Shown here piece by piece: positions 53,910 to 61,932 of a stretch of DNA of 64,000 nucleotides; the stretch's first letter is position 1; each line of letters begins with the position of its first letter. Made by a program: the position numbers and the translations under genes. The notes below the pieces were generated by a model. It was not told the origin of the DNA, searched no databases, and worked only from the letters and a program-made list of their open reading frames with translations. The stretch covers positions 806,001 to 870,000 of the forward strand of contig CAWGUU010000003.1 in the NCBI GenBank assembly GCA_963825765.1. The letters are read 5' to 3'. Source of the stretch: CAWGUU01 sp963825765. Lineage in GTDB: Bacteria; Actinomycetota; Acidimicrobiia; Acidimicrobiales; AC-14.

Positions 53910-54922
53910 CGACCGACTCTCTCAGGCGCTCCACGGAGGACATGTTCTGCTGCCCCTTCCCGTCCGCGGTCAACCCGGGGGCCGAGGCGATCGACCTGAA
54001 CACCACCACGTGGCTGCTCGACCAGGGTCTCGTGCAACCGGGCGACAGCCTCGACAGCTGGAGCCGGTCGAGATACGGATGGCTCCCGGCTCGTTGCCAT
54101 CCCTGCCGGGCGGTCGAGCTGGTCGGGCTGGCCTCGGACTGGAACGCATGGCTGTTCGTGCTGGACGATCGCGGCGACGCGACCGGCCTGGGCAGGTCAC
54201 CGACCCAGATGCAGGCGCTCACCGACCGGCTTCTCGACGTCCTCGTGTCCGGACCCGGGACCGATGCCACCAGCCCGGAGAACGAGGACGTGTTGGAGCG
54301 TGCGCTGGTCGACCTGAGACGGCGATTCCTCGAGCACGCGCCGGGGGACTGGCTGCCGAGATTCACCGCCGGCTGCCGAGACTATTTCGACGCGCTGGTG
54401 TGGGAGGCGGCGAACCGGGCTACAGCTCGGATCCCCGATGTCGAGGAGTACGTAGCCATGCGACGTCGGTCTGGCGCCGTCGCCTGCTCGATGCACGTCG
54501 GCGAGGTCACCGAGGGCATCCACCTTCCTGCCGAGCTGCAGGCTCATCCGACCGTGGACGCGCTGCGGGTCATGGCCAACAACGTCGTCTGCTGGCAGAA
54601 CGACGTGCTCTCCGCCAGCAAGGAACTGGCCGTCGGGGAGTTCCACAACTACGTCGCGGTCCTGATGCATCACAGGGGCATGTCTCGGGACGAGGCCACC
54701 GTCGAGGTCGTCGCTCGGCACGACCAGGAGGTCGCGGACTTCGACGCAACCGCAGCCCGGCTTCCCAGCGTGGAAGGGCAAGCCGACACGCAGCTCAGGG
54801 CCTTGGTCACCATGCTCCGTTGCTGGATGCGCGGCAACCTCGACTGGTCCCTCGAGTGTGGGCGGTACGGCAACGCCCCGGTCCGCCCGTCCACCGAGAC
54901 CCCCCGCCTAGTGGACACCTAG
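53906..54922 (+). CDS. Class I terpene synthase 2
   Basis: 338 aa. MFCCPFPSAVNPGAEAIDLN and GLASDWNAWLFVLDD. First metal motif D87-D-R-G-D91, second NDVLSASKE (N232, D233, S236, E240), pyrophosphate-sensor Arg in EEYVAMRRRSGA, C-terminal RY in CGRYGN. All catalytic elements intact. It resembles terpene synthase 1 in layout (DYFDALVWEAANRATARIP versus AYFDALVWEATNRAQSRTP), suggesting duplication. Product unknown; C15 or C20 are both possible given the adjacent polyprenyl synthase. Its ATG overlaps the dxr stop. Confidence 0.93.
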   Translation: MTTDSLRRSTEDMFCCPFPSAVNPGAEAIDLNTTTWLLDQGLVQPGDSLDSWSRSRYGWLPARCHPCRAVELVGLASDWNAWLFVLDDRGDATGLGRSPTQMQALTDRLLDVLVSGPGTDATSPENEDVLERALVDLRRRFLEHAPGDWLPRFTAGCRDYFDALVWEAANRATARIPDVEEYVAMRRRSGAVACSMHVGEVTEGIHLPAELQAHPTVDALRVMANNVVCWQNDVLSASKELAVGEFHNYVAVLMHHRGMSRDEATVEVVARHDQEVADFDATAARLPSVEGQADTQLRALVTMLRCWMRGNLDWSLECGRYGNAPVRPSTETPRLVDT

Positions 54923-54998
54923 TGCGTGTCAATCGACCGTCGGGGTCGGAGCGGTACAACGAACCCGTGCGGCGACCTCCGATGGAACTGGTGTGCCC

Positions 54999-56042
54999 AT
55001 GACGAACCAGCTGGTTGGCGCGGAGCAGTCGAGCTGGCCCCTCTACGTGGACAAGGTGCTCCTCGCCACCCCCCGCAGCTTCTGCGCCGGCGTGGAGATG
55101 GCGATCAAGGCGCTGGCGTGGATGGTGGACCTGTTCGAAGCGCCCGTGTACTGCTACCACGAGATCGTCCACAACAAGTTCGTGGTCGAGCGATTCGAGA
55201 GCGTCGGCGTGATCTTCGTCGACACGCTCGACGAGGTCCCCGCCGGCGCGCCGCTCATGCTCTCCGCTCACGGCTCGGCCCCGGAGCTGGTGGCCGCGGC
55301 TCGGGCCAAGGGCGGCGTCGTCGTGAACGCCGTGTGCCCACTCGTCGCCAAGGTCCACCACGAGGTCAAGGTGCGGGCGGGCAAGGGGTTCACCGTCATC
55401 TACGCGGGCCACGAGGGCCACGACGAGGCGATCGGCACCATGGCGGTGGCCCCCAGCGCCATGCGGCTGGTGGAGCGGCCGAAGGACGTCGCCGGCCTCA
55501 ACGACGTCGACGGTCCCGCCGCGTTCCTCGCTCAGACCACCTTGAGCCTCGACGAGTGGAAGGGCGTCCTGGCCGCTGCGCAGGAGCGCTTCCCCGACAT
55601 CTGGGTGCCGGAACGCAGCGACCTGTGCTTTGCAACGACGAACCGCCAGACGGCCCTGAAGGCGATCGCCGACCGCTCCGACGCCATCGTCGTCATCGGG
55701 TCCGCCAACTCGTCCAACGCGCTCGCCCTGGTGAAGGTCGCCCAGGGTTCTCGCTGCCCCCGCGTGATCCGTGTCGACGGGCCGGCCGAGCTCCCCGCGG
55801 ACCTGAGCGGCACGATCGGCGTCACCGCCAGCGCATCCACCGCCGAACAGGTTGTCCGCGCCGTCATCGCACGGCTGGCGCCGGCCGAAGGCGTCGAGGT
55901 GGTCAGCGTGACCGACGAGACGGAGTACTTCCCGCCGCCGCGGGAGCTGCGCGACCTCCTACGGGCCCACGGGGCGGAGAGCCTGCTCGACGGTGACGCC
56001 GGGATTGCCGCCACCGACGTCCTCGGCTCCCTGGCGTCGTAG
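54999..56042 (+). CDS. ispH: 4-hydroxy-3-methylbut-2-enyl diphosphate reductase
   Basis: 347-aa [4Fe-4S] enzyme making IPP and DMAPP, last step of the MEP pathway. Cluster Cys in TPRSFCAGVEMAIKALAWMV, NAVCPLVAKVHHEVKVRAGK and RSDLCFATTNRQTALKAI. Substrate His/Thr/Glu in YHEIVHNKFVVERFES and LMLSAHGSAPELV. An in-frame GTG at 54993 is an alternative start; the ribosome binding site is weak for both. 76 bp separate it from terpene synthase 2. Confidence 0.95.
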   Translation: MTNQLVGAEQSSWPLYVDKVLLATPRSFCAGVEMAIKALAWMVDLFEAPVYCYHEIVHNKFVVERFESVGVIFVDTLDEVPAGAPLMLSAHGSAPELVAAARAKGGVVVNAVCPLVAKVHHEVKVRAGKGFTVIYAGHEGHDEAIGTMAVAPSAMRLVERPKDVAGLNDVDGPAAFLAQTTLSLDEWKGVLAAAQERFPDIWVPERSDLCFATTNRQTALKAIADRSDAIVVIGSANSSNALALVKVAQGSRCPRVIRVDGPAELPADLSGTIGVTASASTAEQVVRAVIARLAPAEGVEVVSVTDETEYFPPPRELRDLLRAHGAESLLDGDAGIAATDVLGSLAS

Positions 56043-56059
56043 CGGCCTGTCCAGCCGTG

Positions 56060-56442
56060 ATGCCCAAGATCCTGCTCGTCGAGGACAACGAGATGAACCG
56101 CGACATGCTCTCCCGCCGGCTCGTGCGCCGAGGGTACGAGGTCGTCATCGCCGTCGACGGCGCGCAAGGCGTGGCCATGGCCCTCAGCGAGACCCCCGAC
56201 CTCATCCTCATGGACATGAGCCTGCCGGTGCATCGACGGCTGGGAGGCGACCCGCCGGCTGAAGTCGGACCCGGCCACGTCGCGCCATCCCGGTGATCGC
56301 CCTCACCGCCCACGCCATGGCCGGCGACCGCGAGAAGGCGCCCGAAGCCGGCTGCGACGACTACGACACCAAGCCGATCGACCTGGCCGGCCTCATCGCC
56401 AAGGTCCAGGGCCTGCTCGGGCGGGGCCTGGCCGATGGCTGA
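56060..56442 (+). pseudogene. CheY-like response regulator, two frameshifts
   Basis: Receiver domain beginning MPKILLVEDNEMNRDMLSRR with the acidic pair ED and the phosphorylation Asp in LILMDMSLPV. One extra base in GTGCATCGAC and two missing bases in CGCGCC near 56280 break the frame. Rejoined: IDGWEATRRLKSDPATSR, AIPVIALTAHAMAGDREKAP, EAGCDDYDTKPIDLAGLIAK. All key receiver residues (D, D, T, K) are then present, with no output domain. Its end overlaps the cyclase start by 8 nt, so the pair probably acts together. Confidence 0.82.
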
Positions 56443-57106
56443 CTCTGCGGCCGCCGGGCCGGTACGCCTGCCCGACGACCACCGTCGGGAGATCGCCGTC
56501 CTCTACGCCATCCTGCGAGGCTTCGCGTCCTTCTCCGAGCTCGCCGAGCCCGACGAGGCCATGGACGTCCTGCGCGAGTTCCACGGCGCCATCGGAGTGC
56601 TGGCCCGAGAGTTCGGGGCCACCGTGGGCTTCTTCGCCGGCGACGGGGCCATGGTGTTCCTCGACGACCCGCTCCCGCCCCCCGACCGGGCCTGTCAGGG
56701 CCTTCGGATGGCAGTGGCCCTGCGGGACCACATGATGACGACCACGCGGCAATGGCGTCGCCGGGGGCACGAAGTCGGCTTCGGAGTCGGGTTGGCGTTC
56801 GGGTACGCCACCCTCGGGACGATCGGGATCGAAGGCCGGTTCCACTACGGGCCCGTCGGCAGCGTCGTGGATCTCGCCGCCGGCCTCTGCGACGAGGCGC
56901 GCCACGGCCAGATCCTCATCAGCAAACGCGCCCACACCGCCGTGGCGGAGATCGCCGACAGCGAGGAGGTCGGACCGCTCACGATCAAGGGCCTGTACGA
57001 CCCCATCACCGCGTTCAGCGTGGTCGGCCTCCGGCCGCGACCCGAAGGCGCCACCAGTTCGAGTTCGCAATTCGAGACCAGCGAGACGAGTGCCGTCACC
57101 GGTTGA
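56435..57106 (+). CDS. Class III nucleotidyl cyclase-like protein, degenerate active site
   Basis: 223 aa. CHD domain: IAVLYAILRGFASFSELAEP, VGFFAGDGAMVFLDD, GFGVGLAFGYATLGTIGI, HYGPVGSVVDLAAGL, and the C-terminal strand VGPLTIKGLYDPITAFSVVG. The first metal Asp (normally xDxRGF) is Ile26, while the second (GDG, Asp70) is kept. The transition-state Asn/Arg (VNxAxRL) are replaced in VDLAAGL. Catalysis is therefore doubtful; a nucleotide sensor or partner of the response regulator is more likely. Ser-rich, Thr-rich tail. Confidence 0.8.
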   Translation: MADSAAAGPVRLPDDHRREIAVLYAILRGFASFSELAEPDEAMDVLREFHGAIGVLAREFGATVGFFAGDGAMVFLDDPLPPPDRACQGLRMAVALRDHMMTTTRQWRRRGHEVGFGVGLAFGYATLGTIGIEGRFHYGPVGSVVDLAAGLCDEARHGQILISKRAHTAVAEIADSEEVGPLTIKGLYDPITAFSVVGLRPRPEGATSSSSQFETSETSAVTG

Positions 57107-57132
57107 GTCGGGGTCGGCGAGAAGGAGGATCC

Positions 57133-57528
57133 ATGGACGAGCACCCGGGAGTTCAGCGGGCGAGGGACTACGTCGACACCTTCGCCAACGGCGACTTTGA
57201 CGCCCTTCGGAACTTCTACGCCGAGGACGTGGTGTGGCACGTCGGCGGGCGGCACCACCTCAGCGGCGACTACAGCGGGCGCGAGGCACTGTTCTCCTAT
57301 TTCGAGGACGTGCAGCGACTGACGGGCGGCACGCTCCGCATCGAGCCCGAGTCGATCGTGTCCTCCGACCGGTACACCGCGATGTTCACGCGGGTCACGG
57401 CCCAGAAGGACTCCAAGAGCCTCGACGTCGTGCTGGCCCAGATCCTCCGCAACGGGCCGGACGGCCAGTGGAGCGAGTACTGGGCGGTGGCCGACGACCA
57501 GGACACCGTCGACGCCTTCTGGGGGTGA
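57133..57528 (+). CDS. SnoaL-like / NTF2-fold protein
   Basis: 131 aa from ATG 57133 with GGAGG 6 nt upstream. NTF2-like cone: ARDYVDTFANGDFDALRNFY, AEDVVWHVGGRHHLSGDYSG, REALFSYFEDVQRLTGG, and a tail ending in AVADDQDTVDAFW. The family includes polyketide cyclases, limonene-epoxide-hydrolase-type enzymes and ligand binders. The WH and D residues lie at the pocket. In this locus it could bind or tailor a terpenoid, which is inference. Confidence 0.8.
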   Translation: MDEHPGVQRARDYVDTFANGDFDALRNFYAEDVVWHVGGRHHLSGDYSGREALFSYFEDVQRLTGGTLRIEPESIVSSDRYTAMFTRVTAQKDSKSLDVVLAQILRNGPDGQWSEYWAVADDQDTVDAFWG

Positions 57529-57540
57529 ACGAGCCGCAGG

Positions 57541-57640
57541 CGCCAAGCTCATTTGGCGAACCAATGTGGTGCGCTTCGTCCGGCCAGTGGCCGGATGTCA
57601 CGGTCATCACCGATGCACCATCCCCGATGGTGCATCGGTG
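57541..57640 (+). promoter_or_regulatory. Three consecutive palindromes before the fusion gene
   Basis: Three inverted repeats in 100 bp: CGCCAA/TTGGCG (57541-57558), TCCGGCCA-g-TGGCCGGA (57579-57595) and a 15-bp perfect stem CACCGATGCACCATC/GATGGTGCATCGGTG with CCC loop (57608-57640). The last arm contains the GTG start codon of the oxygenase fusion and a four-codon ATG GTG CAT CGG TGA reading. They could be operators for a dimeric regulator or an mRNA structure limiting translation. Confidence 0.6.
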
Positions 57641-59899
57641 AACGAGCCGGCGCTGGGGGCCGCCGTCTCGTCGCTCATCCACTCGGCCGACTACACCACG
57701 CAGACCGACGATCGGCTGAAGGACGAGGACAACGTCGCATGGGTCATGAAGCTGTCCGGCGCGGCGAGGACCGACTGGCTGACCACCCTGCAGTGGGTGC
57801 GGGCACCTGATCGCCTGCTGGAGAGCCAACTGTTCGGGCACGGCGAGTCGAGGGAGGCCGGAGCGGCGGGCTTCGAGACGTTCATGCTCGACTGGCAGGC
57901 CCTTCGAGCGGGCGGCGTGCCCGGGTCAACCCGTTTCCGCGCCCTGTTCCTCCGGCTGGCCGAGCGCTGGCGACGAGAGGGCATCACCGAGCAGATGCTC
58001 GATCCCTGGGACGGCTACCTGGAGGCGCTCTGGAGGTACCGGCTCCCCCAGCTCGAAACCGCCGACGAGTACGTCGCAGCCCTCTACGGCCTGTCGGGGA
58101 CCTTCTTCCAGGCTCTCCCCTACCAGCCGCCCGGTCTTTCGTCCGAGGTGGCGGCCCTCGGCGCGCTCGACCAGTTCTTCAACAACCTCCGGGACCTGCA
58201 CGAGGACACCGTCCGGGGGATCTGTTACTACCCGGCGGACCTTCTGGCGCGCTTCGGGCTCTGTCGCGAAGAAATGCCGGACCTCCTGCATCGGGTGGAC
58301 GCCCGTTTGGTCGGCATCAACGAGCACCTCCTCGCCACCGTGGTGCCCCGGCTCCGGCAGGACTGCGCCCGGCTGCTGACGACCGACGGCCTGCACGACT
58401 CGTGGAGGGAGATGCTCCGCAGCGTCCGTCTGCGCCACAGCCGGGTCGAGTACGTGGCCCAGCTCTGCCGCTTCAACCCGGCGGACTTCGGGGCGACCTA
58501 CTGGCAACTGGTGCGGGACGATCTCGCTCGGGCGCTTCGCGGCTCGCGCCGGGCGGCCCCGCCTGGACCCGAACAGCCGACCGCTCGTCACACCCCGTTT
58601 CACCTACGTGGCAACTACGCCCCGGTGCACGAGGAGGTCACGAGCTTCGATCTCGCGGTCGACGGGGAGATCCCTCGCTCACTGGTGGGTCGCTATCTGC
58701 GCAACGGGCCGAACCCACGGGTGGGCGACACCGCCCACTGGTTCTTCGGCGACGGGATGATCCACGGCATCGAGCTCGCCGACGGCCGGGCGACGTCGTA
58801 CCGCAACAGGTGGGTCCGCACCAACGGGTTCCGCGAGGGCAGGTCGACGATGTCGGCGGACGGGACCATCGACCTGGCCAACACGCATGTGTTCGTGCAC
58901 GCCGGCCGCGTCCTCGCCCTCATGGAGACGTCAGGGCCGACCGAGATCGGTACGAAGCTGGACACCGTCGGACGCCACGACTTCGGGGGTCGGCTTTCGA
59001 CGCCCATGACGGCGCACCCGAAGCGGTGCCCGACTACCGGTGAATTGCATTTCTTCGGCTACGGCTTCGTGCCTCCCCTTCTCACTTACCACCGGGTCGA
59101 CGCCGGTGGGAGCCTCGTCCAGACCGAGGTCATCGACGTGCCCGGGGCGACGATGATCCACGACTTCGCCCTCACCCGGAACCACGTGGTGTTCTTCGAT
59201 CTCCCCGTGATCTTCGACTTCGGCCGCTTCCTCGAGGGCACCATGCCGTACCGCTGGAGCGACGACTATGGCGCCCGGTTGGGCGTCATGCCCAGAGGCG
59301 GCCCCGGCCGCCCCGTGCGGTGGTACGAGGTCGAGCCGGGCTACGCCTTCCACACCGTGAACGCCTTCGAACACGAGGATCGGATCGTGGTCGACGTCGT
59401 CCGCTACGACGAGCTGTGGCGGGACTCCCCAAGCCGGTTCGGGCCCGCCGCGCTCCACCGCTGGACGATCGACCAGCGGAGCGGTGTGGTCCGGGAGGAG
59501 GCGCTCGACGACCGTCCCGTCGAGTTCCCGCGGGCCGACGACCGCCTGACTGGTTTCCCTTACCGGTACTGCTACACGCTTCAGGCCGGCGCCTTCGACG
59601 AAACAGGGCCGGTAGGGGCCAGCCGCCTGTACAAGCACGACCTGGCTCGAGGCTCGGTGGACATCCACGACTTCGGGCCGGGACGAATGCCTGGCGAGGG
59701 CGTCTTCGTGCCCGCCTCGCCTGACGCCGGCGAGGACGAGGGCTACGTGATGACCTACGTCTACGACGCCGGCCGGGAGACCAGCGACTTCGTCATCCTC
59801 GATGCCAGCGACTTCCCCGGTCCTCCGATCGCCTCGGTGCAACTTCCCCAACGGGTCCCCTTCGGCTTCCACGGCAGCTGGGTGGCGGACGTCGCATGA
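57638..59899 (+). CDS. Phytoene/squalene-synthase-like domain fused to carotenoid cleavage oxygenase
   Basis: 753 aa from GTG 57638. Residues 1-300 look like a head-to-head prenyl synthase: TQTDDRLKDEDN at 21-32 in place of the first Asp motif, EYVAALYGLSGTFFQAL, then NNLRDLHEDTVRGICYYPAD (183-202), the second DxxxD motif followed by LLARFGL. Residues 320-753 are a carotenoid oxygenase (RPE65/CCD family): PRSLVGRYLRNGPNP, HWFFGDGMIHGIEL, with the four Fe(II)-binding His at 460 (MTAHPK), 508 (MIHDFALT), 572 (FHTVNAFE) and 745 (GFHGSW). The oxygenase half looks fully competent; the synthase half is divergent and its N-terminus short. It may form a C30/C40 backbone and cleave it. Stop overlaps terpene synthase 3 by ATGA. 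Confidence 0.8.
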   Translation: MNEPALGAAVSSLIHSADYTTQTDDRLKDEDNVAWVMKLSGAARTDWLTTLQWVRAPDRLLESQLFGHGESREAGAAGFETFMLDWQALRAGGVPGSTRFRALFLRLAERWRREGITEQMLDPWDGYLEALWRYRLPQLETADEYVAALYGLSGTFFQALPYQPPGLSSEVAALGALDQFFNNLRDLHEDTVRGICYYPADLLARFGLCREEMPDLLHRVDARLVGINEHLLATVVPRLRQDCARLLTTDGLHDSWREMLRSVRLRHSRVEYVAQLCRFNPADFGATYWQLVRDDLARALRGSRRAAPPGPEQPTARHTPFHLRGNYAPVHEEVTSFDLAVDGEIPRSLVGRYLRNGPNPRVGDTAHWFFGDGMIHGIELADGRATSYRNRWVRTNGFREGRSTMSADGTIDLANTHVFVHAGRVLALMETSGPTEIGTKLDTVGRHDFGGRLSTPMTAHPKRCPTTGELHFFGYGFVPPLLTYHRVDAGGSLVQTEVIDVPGATMIHDFALTRNHVVFFDLPVIFDFGRFLEGTMPYRWSDDYGARLGVMPRGGPGRPVRWYEVEPGYAFHTVNAFEHEDRIVVDVVRYDELWRDSPSRFGPAALHRWTIDQRSGVVREEALDDRPVEFPRADDRLTGFPYRYCYTLQAGAFDETGPVGASRLYKHDLARGSVDIHDFGPGRMPGEGVFVPASPDAGEDEGYVMTYVYDAGRETSDFVILDASDFPGPPIASVQLPQRVPFGFHGSWVADVA

Positions 59900-60894
59900 C
59901 GGCCCTGGCCACGATTCGTACGTTCTCGCCGCGAGCCGAGAGCCGGTTCGCCGACGAGGCGGAGCAATTCGCCCGCCTGTTCTTCGAGCGCCACGGGATC
60001 AAACCCCGCAACTTCGACGGCTTCAACACGATGAGCCGCTTCCTCTACCCGAACACGGTCAGCGTCGAGCGGCTGCGGACGACCTGCCTCATCCACAGCA
60101 TGTTCTTCCTGGTCGACGATCTCTTCTTCGACAGCCTGCAATTCGACGCCGGCGGTCTGGCGATCGCCCCGGAGGCGGGCGAGTCACTGGAGTCGGCGAC
60201 CCGGTTCCTGGCCGACCTGATGGCCATCTTCGAGTCGCGGGTCCTTCCCGAGCATCCTTCGCCGATGCAACGGGCGTTCGGCGAGATGGGCGCGCTGATG
60301 GCCGAGCAGGCCGACCCCGGGTGGTTCAGGCTGTTCGCCGCCGGCATCGAGGACTACATCAGCGCCGTCATCGCTCGCGAGGCGGACCTGCAGCGGGCCA
60401 AGACCCTGCTGCGCGACCTTGACTCGTTCCTCGAGCTGCGCCTTCGGGACACCGGCGGCCTGCACACCTGTCAGCTGATCGAGTTCACCAAGGGTGTCTG
60501 TCTGCCCGACGAGATCCGGGACGACCACCGGATCGCCCACCTGACCTGGTTGGCGATCGCCATGGCTTCCCTCGTGAACGACATCTTCTCCTTTCACAAG
60601 GACTTCGTCGTCGAGGGGAGCGACTTCAACCTGATCAACATCCTGATGGAGCTCGGCGACGTCTCGTTCGAGACCGCGGTCGAGGAGTCCCTGGAGCTGG
60701 TGAACGGTTACGCCGATTCCTTTGCCAAGGTCCGGGCGCAGCTGCCTCCCTGGGACGAGGGGGTGCGTGCAACGGTCGAGCCGTACCTCGACGGGCTGGA
60801 GGAGATGATGTCCGGAAACGTCTACTGGCACGGGACCACCAACCGCTACCGGTCGCCGGAGTCACCGTTCGCGGAGCTTCGGGAGCTGATCTGA
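59896..60894 (+). CDS. Class I terpene synthase 3
   Basis: 332 aa. First metal motif D74-D75-L-F-F-D79 in FFLVDDLFFDS, second NDIFSFHKD (N228, D229, S232, D236), upstream LRLRDTGGLHTCQLIEF containing the pyrophosphate-sensor Arg, C-terminal NRY. The FHKD form with Lys-Asp differs from synthases 1 and 2, so this is a separate lineage rather than a third tandem copy. Translationally coupled to the oxygenase fusion, hinting at a shared pathway. Convergent with the next gene, 45 bp apart. Confidence 0.92.
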   Translation: MTALATIRTFSPRAESRFADEAEQFARLFFERHGIKPRNFDGFNTMSRFLYPNTVSVERLRTTCLIHSMFFLVDDLFFDSLQFDAGGLAIAPEAGESLESATRFLADLMAIFESRVLPEHPSPMQRAFGEMGALMAEQADPGWFRLFAAGIEDYISAVIAREADLQRAKTLLRDLDSFLELRLRDTGGLHTCQLIEFTKGVCLPDEIRDDHRIAHLTWLAIAMASLVNDIFSFHKDFVVEGSDFNLINILMELGDVSFETAVEESLELVNGYADSFAKVRAQLPPWDEGVRATVEPYLDGLEEMMSGNVYWHGTTNRYRSPESPFAELRELI

Positions 60895-60939
60895 TCGCGA
60901 CGGCGGCGCGGTTGCACGCCCGGACGGCGGCGCGGAAGG

Positions 60940-61932
60940 CTACGGGATGAGCGTCCTCGGTCCAAGGTTGCCGTCGGCAATCCCGTCGGCCAGCAGGAGC
61001 GCCCTCGTCGCCAGCACCTCCAGGGTCTTCGCGGTCGGAGACCCCTGCTGCGCCCGGACGGCCCCGAGGAGCCGATCACTGGCGAGGTCTCGCTGCCGAA
61101 GCCACGCCTCCCACAGCTGCTGGCCGACCTCCGACGCGCGCATGATGCCCAGCTCTCGAGCCTTCTCGATCCCGCACCCCTCCTGACGGGCGATGCCGGC
61201 GACGCCCGCGTTGAGGGGTTCGTCGGGGTCGTACCTCGTGTCCTGGGCCATCCGAAGGACGCGGGACATCGTGCGCAGGAACGACGGCTCCGAGGCGAAG
61301 TACTCGATCAGGGCCTCCATCTCGATCGCCTTCAGCGCGCCGGCGAAGGGGAGGACGCACGTGATCGCCAGAGGGCCGCCCCCCGTGTCCGCGAACGCCG
61401 TGAGGAAGTCGTCGACGCCGGCGATGAAGGTGGTTCCCGAGCCGGGTGACCGTTCGAGGAAGGCGTGGCCGTAGGTCACCGCCGAGGTGCGCTGTTGCTG
61501 GACGTTGTGGGTGCCCACCGCCTCCGCCCACAGCCGGTGCCAGGCGCCGGCGACCGACGACGAGCACCGCCCCTCGACCGACTCGGCACCTTCGACGGCG
61601 ATGGTTGCGAGGAGGAACTCCGCGGCCCAGAGCAGGCTGAACGCCTCCGGGACCGGCTCGCTCAGGCGCGCTCGGGCCGATTGCAGGTCCGTCAGCGCTT
61701 GCAGGTGAGCGGTGAGGGCCTCACCGACGTCGCCCTCGTAGAGCTCGTCGAGCACGACCCCGAGGTCGATGACGGCGACGCGGGCGAGGTCCGACTCGAC
61801 CTGCCCCGGCCCCAACCACGAGTCCACCGCCCTCTCCGCGCCGACCCAGTAGGCCTCGGTCCGGGTCGCGGCCCGGACCATGTCTCGGACCTGGTGCAGC
61901 CGATCGTCATCCGCGGGTTCGACGGGGCTCAT
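60940..61932 (-). CDS. Divergent class I terpene synthase-like partner of the class II cyclase
   Basis: 330 aa, all helical. LGVVLDELYEGDVGEALTAH has D62-E-L-Y-E-G-D68 where a DDxxD motif would be. RVLRMAQDTRYDPDEPLNAG (Q230, D231, E238) sits where NDxxSxxxE is expected, followed by the usual loop CGIEKARELGIMRASEVGQQ. These features suggest a degenerate class I fold; I do not know a characterised homologue. The ATG overlaps the class II cyclase stop (ATGA), the order of bacterial labdane-type pairs, in which the class I enzyme uses the bicyclic diphosphate. Confidence 0.6.
   Translation of the reverse strand: MSPVEPADDDRLHQVRDMVRAATRTEAYWVGAERAVDSWLGPGQVESDLARVAVIDLGVVLDELYEGDVGEALTAHLQALTDLQSARARLSEPVPEAFSLLWAAEFLLATIAVEGAESVEGRCSSSVAGAWHRLWAEAVGTHNVQQQRTSAVTYGHAFLERSPGSGTTFIAGVDDFLTAFADTGGGPLAITCVLPFAGALKAIEMEALIEYFASEPSFLRTMSRVLRMAQDTRYDPDEPLNAGVAGIARQEGCGIEKARELGIMRASEVGQQLWEAWLRQRDLASDRLLGAVRAQQGSPTAKTLEVLATRALLLADGIADGNLGPRTLIP

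Noticed and set aside
57566..57640. Upstream GTG at 57566 as start of the oxygenase fusion
   Set aside because: The 24 extra residues translate the palindromes and have no family similarity; the GTG at 57638 is the first reading outside them, though its ribosome binding site is also poor.
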